This document shows positions 60,712 to 64,000 of a stretch of DNA of 64,000 bases, piece after piece. The translations under genes and the position numbers were made by a program. Source of the DNA: Pelomonas caseinilytica (GTDB taxonomy: Bacteria; Pseudomonadota; Gammaproteobacteria; Burkholderiales; Burkholderiaceae_C); contig NZ_JAJTWT010000008.1 of NCBI RefSeq assembly GCF_021353235.1, positions 62,001 through 126,000 on the forward strand, written 5' to 3'. Under the pieces are notes generated by a model. The model was not told the origin of the DNA. It searched no databases and saw only the letters and a list, made by a program, of their open reading frames with translations. The number at the start of each line of letters is the position of its first letter. Positions within the stretch are counted from its first letter, which is position 1.

Positions 60712-63543
60712 TCAGGCGATGGTGCGCGTTTCGCCCTGGCCGTGCAGGTTGCTGTCGCAGCGGCCGCACAGCGTCGGGTGGGCGGGATTGCTGCCCACGT
60801 CGGCACGGTAGTGCCAGCAGCGGTCGCACTTGCCTTGGGTGCTGGGCGTGACGACGACGCCGAGCTGGGCGGCCGACACCAGCTTGACCGCCGAGGTGAT
60901 GAAGACGAAGCGCAGGTCCTCGCCCAGACTGCGGAGCAGGGCCTCGTCCTGCTCGTTGACCTGCAGCACCAGCTCGGCCTGGAGCGAAGCGCCCACGGCG
61001 CCGGTGGCGCGCACGGCCTCGATGGCCTTGTTGACCTCGTCGCGGATCTCGTGGATGCGCTGCCACTTGGCGAGCAGGCCGCCCTCGGTGGCACCGAAGT
61101 CCCAGTAGGTCTCGGTGAAGAGGGTGTCGCCCGCCTTCTTGCCGGCGAAAACCTTCCACGCCTCCTCGGCCGTGAAGCTCAGGAAAGGCGCCATCCAGCG
61201 CAGCATCGCCTGGGTGATCTGCCACAGCGCCGTCTGGGCCGAGCGGCGGGCCAGGCTCTTGGGCGCAGTCGTGTAGAGGCGGTCCTTGAGGACGTCGAGG
61301 TAGAAGGCGCCGAGGTCTTCCGAGCAGTAGACCTGCAGCTTGGCGACGACGGGGTGGAACTCGTAGCGCTCGAAGTGGGCCAGGATGTCGGCCTGCAGCT
61401 CGGCGGCGCGGGCGAGGGCGTAGCGGTCGACCTCCAGCAGCTCGGCCGGCGTGACGGCGTCGGTGGCCGGGTCGAAGTCGCTGACGTTGGCCAGCAGGAA
61501 TCGCAGCGTGTTGCGGATGCGGCGGTAGCCGTCGACGACGCGGGCGAGGATCTTGTCGTCGCCGGCGATGTCGCCCGAGTAGTCGGAGGCCGCCACCCAC
61601 AGCCGGATGATCTCGGCGCCGAGCTTCTGGGTGACCTCCTGGGGCTGGATGCCGTTGCCCAGCGACTTGCTCATCTTGCGGCCCTGGGCGTCGACCGTGA
61701 AGCCGTGGGTCAGCAGGCCGCGGTAGGGCGCGCGGCCCTGCAGGGCGCAGCTGAGCAGCAGCGAGCTGTGGAACCAGCCGCGGTGCTGGTCGTGGCCTTC
61801 GAGGTAGAGGTCGGCCTCGGGGCCGCTGGCATGGGCCGCGCCGGCATGGCTGCCCTTGAGCACGTGCTGGAAGGTCGAGCCGGAGTCGAACCAGACGTCG
61901 AGGATGTCGTTGCCCTTGGTGTAGTGCTCCGCCTCGTCGCCCAGCCAGTCGCGCGCGTCGAGCTGCGACCAGGCTTCCACGCCGCCGGCCTCCACCAGTT
62001 GCGCGGCACGCTCGATGAACTCCAGCGTCCTGGGATGCGCCTCGCCCGTGTCCTTGTGCAGGAAGACGGGCAGGGGCACGCCCCAGCTGCGCTGGCGCGA
62101 GATGCACCAGTCGGGGCGGCCGGCGATCATGTCGTGCAGCCGTGCGCGGCCGTTCTCGGGGTAGAAGCTCGTGGCCTCGATGGCGGCCAGGGCCGTCTGG
62201 CGCAGCGTCTGCGGGGCCTTGTCGGTCGTGAACAGGCCGTCGCCCTCGTCCATGCGCACGAACCACTGCGCCGCGGCGCGGTAGATGACCGGCGACTTGT
62301 GGCGCCAGCAGTGCGGGTAGCTGTGCGTCACCTTGGACTGGGCCATCAGCCGGCCGTTGTCGAGCAGGGTCTGGGCGATGACGGGGTTGGCCTTCCAGAT
62401 GTGCTGGCCGCCGAAGAGGGGCAGGTCGGCGGCATAGGTGCCGTTGCCCTGCACGGGGTTGAGGATGTCGTCGAAGGCCAGGCCGTGGGCGATGCAGGAC
62501 TGGAAGTCGTCCAGGCCGTAGGCCGGCGCCGAGTGGACGACGCCGGTGCCGTCGTCTGCGGTGGCGTAATCGGCCAGGTAGACGGGGCTTTCGCGGTCGT
62601 AGCCGGGGTGGACGTGGGCCAGCGGATGCTTGAACTTCAGCAGCTCGAGCTTGCGGCCGGGCACGACGGCGACGACGCTGCCTTCCAGCTGCCAGCGCGC
62701 CAGGCACTTCTCGACCAGGGCCTCGGCCACGACGAAGTAGCCGCGCGGCGTGTCGACCAGGGCGTAGGGCAGCTCGGGATTGAGGTTGAGGGCCTGGTTG
62801 GCCGGGATGGTCCAGGGCGTCGTCGTCCAGATGACGGTGAAGGCCTCCTTGGCCAGCGGCGGCACGCCGAAGGCGGCGGCGAGCTTGTCGGGTTCGGCGC
62901 TCAGGAAGGCCACGTCGACGGCCGGGCTCTGCTTGTCGGCGTATTCGATCTCGAACTCGGCCAGCGACGAGCCGCAGTCGAAGCACCAGTACACCGGCTT
63001 GAGGCCGCGGTAGACGAAGCCGCGCTCGAACAGGCGCTTGAGCACGCGGATCTCGCCGGCCTCGTTGACGAAGTCCATCGTCTTGTAGGGGTGGTCCCAC
63101 TCGCCCAGCACGCCCAGGCGCTTGAAGTCGGCGCGCTGCTGGTCGATCTGCTCGGCGGCATAGGCGCGGCTCTTGGCCTGGACCTCGCTGCGCGGCAGGC
63201 CGCGGCCGTAGGTCTTCTCGATCTGGTTCTCGATGGGCAGGCCGTGGCAGTCCCAGCCGGGGATGTAGGCCGCGTCATAACCGGCCAGCTGCCGGGCCTT
63301 GACGATCATGTCCTTCAGGATCTTGTTGACGGCGTGGCCCATGTGAATCTGGCCGTTGGCATAGGGCGGGCCGTCGTGCAGCACGAACTTCGGGGCGCCG
63401 CAGCGCGCGTCGCGCAGCTTCTTGTAGACGCCGTGCTCCTCCCATTCCCTGACCCAGCCCGGCTCGCGCTTGGGCAGGTCGCCGCGCATGGGGAAGGAGG
63501 TGTCGGGCAGGTTGAGCGTGGAACGGTAGTCCGGGGTGGTCAT
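60712..63543 (-). CDS. ileS: Isoleucyl-tRNA synthetase
   Basis: 943 residues, class I. HIGH-type HMGH at about 67-70 ([11 protein letters not shown]), WDCHGLPIE, editing-domain sequences such as [15 protein letters not shown] near 621-625, and a C-terminal zinc site [12 protein letters not shown] with CGRCDSNL. Size is normal for the bacterial zinc-containing type. Downstream of ribF, as usual. Confidence 0.98.
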   Translation of the reverse strand: MTTPDYRSTLNLPDTSFPMRGDLPKREPGWVREWEEHGVYKKLRDARCGAPKFVLHDGPPYANGQIHMGHAVNKILKDMIVKARQLAGYDAAYIPGWDCHGLPIENQIEKTYGRGLPRSEVQAKSRAYAAEQIDQQRADFKRLGVLGEWDHPYKTMDFVNEAGEIRVLKRLFERGFVYRGLKPVYWCFDCGSSLAEFEIEYADKQSPAVDVAFLSAEPDKLAAAFGVPPLAKEAFTVIWTTTPWTIPANQALNLNPELPYALVDTPRGYFVVAEALVEKCLARWQLEGSVVAVVPGRKLELLKFKHPLAHVHPGYDRESPVYLADYATADDGTGVVHSAPAYGLDDFQSCIAHGLAFDDILNPVQGNGTYAADLPLFGGQHIWKANPVIAQTLLDNGRLMAQSKVTHSYPHCWRHKSPVIYRAAAQWFVRMDEGDGLFTTDKAPQTLRQTALAAIEATSFYPENGRARLHDMIAGRPDWCISRQRSWGVPLPVFLHKDTGEAHPRTLEFIERAAQLVEAGGVEAWSQLDARDWLGDEAEHYTKGNDILDVWFDSGSTFQHVLKGSHAGAAHASGPEADLYLEGHDQHRGWFHSSLLLSCALQGRAPYRGLLTHGFTVDAQGRKMSKSLGNGIQPQEVTQKLGAEIIRLWVAASDYSGDIAGDDKILARVVDGYRRIRNTLRFLLANVSDFDPATDAVTPAELLEVDRYALARAAELQADILAHFERYEFHPVVAKLQVYCSEDLGAFYLDVLKDRLYTTAPKSLARRSAQTALWQITQAMLRWMAPFLSFTAEEAWKVFAGKKAGDTLFTETYWDFGATEGGLLAKWQRIHEIRDEVNKAIEAVRATGAVGASLQAELVLQVNEQDEALLRSLGEDLRFVFITSAVKLVSAAQLGVVVTPSTQGKCDRCWHYRADVGSNPAHPTLCGRCDSNLHGQGETRTIA

Positions 63544-63615
63544 GGCGTGCGGCCAGGCGTCGGGCCTGGCGGTCGGGAAACGGGGGAGGGCGAAGGCGAG
63601 CGGCGGGGCGCCGCT

Positions 63616-64000
63616 TCAAATTCGGTCGCGCGTGGTCTGGCGGCGCTGGGAGGCGTGGGTGGCCAGGAAGGCGCGTGCTGCATCCGTGTCGTGGCGAATC
63701 GCGGCCGTGAGCGCGTCCAGCCCGTCGTACTTGGCTTCGTCGCGGATTTTGTGCAGCAGTTCCACGCGGGCGAGTTTACCGTAGCCCCCCTCCGGCCCCA
63801 GCGGCCAGTCCAGGCAATGCACCTCCAGCAGCACCCGGCCGGCGTCCTCCACCGTGGGCCGGTTGCCCAGGCTGGCGACGCCCGGCAGGGCCCGGTCCGC
63901 CAGGCCGTGCACCAGCACCGCGAAGATGCCGTGGGCCGCCGGCTTGTCGTGCCCGAAGTCCAGGTTCAGCGTGCGGAAGCCGTCGGCGGCGCCCGGGGCG
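63616..64000 (-). CDS. ribF: Bifunctional riboflavin kinase/FAD synthetase (3' part; runs off window)
   Basis: Only the C-terminal 127 codons or so are present: the flavokinase domain, with FRTLNLDFGHDKPAAHGIF, LPGVASLGNRPTVEDAGRV and LLEVHCLDWP, ending in LHKIRDEAKYDGLDAL. FMN and FAD formation are inferred from the family. It lies 72 bases upstream of ileS on the same strand, matching the usual ribF-ileS-lspA order. Confidence 0.94.
   Translation of the reverse strand, partial: APGAADGFRTLNLDFGHDKPAAHGIFAVLVHGLADRALPGVASLGNRPTVEDAGRVLLEVHCLDWPLGPEGGYGKLARVELLHKIRDEAKYDGLDALTAAIRHDTDAARAFLATHASQRRQTTRDRI

Noticed and set aside
60125..63100. A 991-codon minus-strand frame overlapping ileS
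   Set aside because: Frame-shifted shadow of ileS; the real frame has HMGH, KMSKS and zinc motifs.

Overview
The window is about 70% GC and its genes are tightly packed, with many 4-bp ATGA stop/start overlaps. Gene order (argF-argD-DUF3579 near rpsT-murJ; hda-HAD-pcnB-folK; rpsP-rimM-trmD-rplS; ribF-ileS-lspA), a PEP-CTERM protein, and intergenic elements with a CCCCCT-NN-AGGGGG core point to a Burkholderiales betaproteobacterium. The Rubrivivax/Leptothrix/Roseateles/Ideonella neighbourhood is my best guess; genus is inferred, not proven. No tRNA, rRNA, CRISPR array, prophage or intact transposon was seen.

Layout. 1-16.8 kb: an alpha-glucan island. It holds the end of a maltodextrin ABC importer (malE partial, malK), a divergent glgP-glgB-glgX-malQ operon, two secreted GH13 enzymes on the minus strand, and a divergent secreted pullulanase. 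Four copies of a 15-bp palindrome (consensus TGTAGTCAAACTACA) sit in the two divergent promoter regions and suggest one regulator controls the island. Polymer would be cut outside the cytoplasm, imported, then processed by MalQ, GlgP and GlgX. 16.8-25.5 kb: a solute-binding protein, a transglutaminase-like/TPR lipoprotein of lower GC, a YkgJ-type protein, an orphan atpE with a hairpin over its ribosome-binding site, two small heat-shock proteins behind a sigma-32-like promoter, a Ser/Thr kinase fused to a universal stress domain, its overlapping metallophosphoesterase, and a membrane spermidine-synthase-like protein. 25.6-31.1 kb: a minus-strand group of a secreted PHP protein, a membrane PPIase, a HupE/UreJ-like protein and a 2OG-Fe(II) oxygenase, the last three overlapping or nearly so. 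A degenerate PCu(A)C-like protein lies upstream. This is my main candidate for an undescribed functional unit.

31.2-46.1 kb: a PEP-CTERM protein, argF/argD with a duplicated argF tail, DUF3579, a hydrolase, rpsT, murJ, sirB1-like, an AI-2E-type permease, the overlapping chain hda-HAD-pcnB-folK-permease, then DUF47-pit. 46.1-53.8 kb: TM2 and GNAT genes, rpsP-rimM-trmD-rplS with an intrinsic terminator inside the start of rimM, a Nudix CoA pyrophosphatase, and cobalamin genes (cobD-like, cobT, cobS, cobC). 53.8-64 kb: SDR, RluA-type pseudouridine synthase, EamA transporter, quinone oxidoreductase, a soluble PAS histidine kinase, DUF2189, lspA, a small opposite-strand gene, ileS and partial ribF.

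A dispersed palindrome built from CACAGAG/CTCTGTG units occurs three times (about 551-627, 6771-6849, 25571-25657). The first copy is in frame in malE and supplies its signal-peptide core. No gene-free stretch exceeds 300 bases; the longest is the 290-base malK/glgP region, which holds two of the operators.
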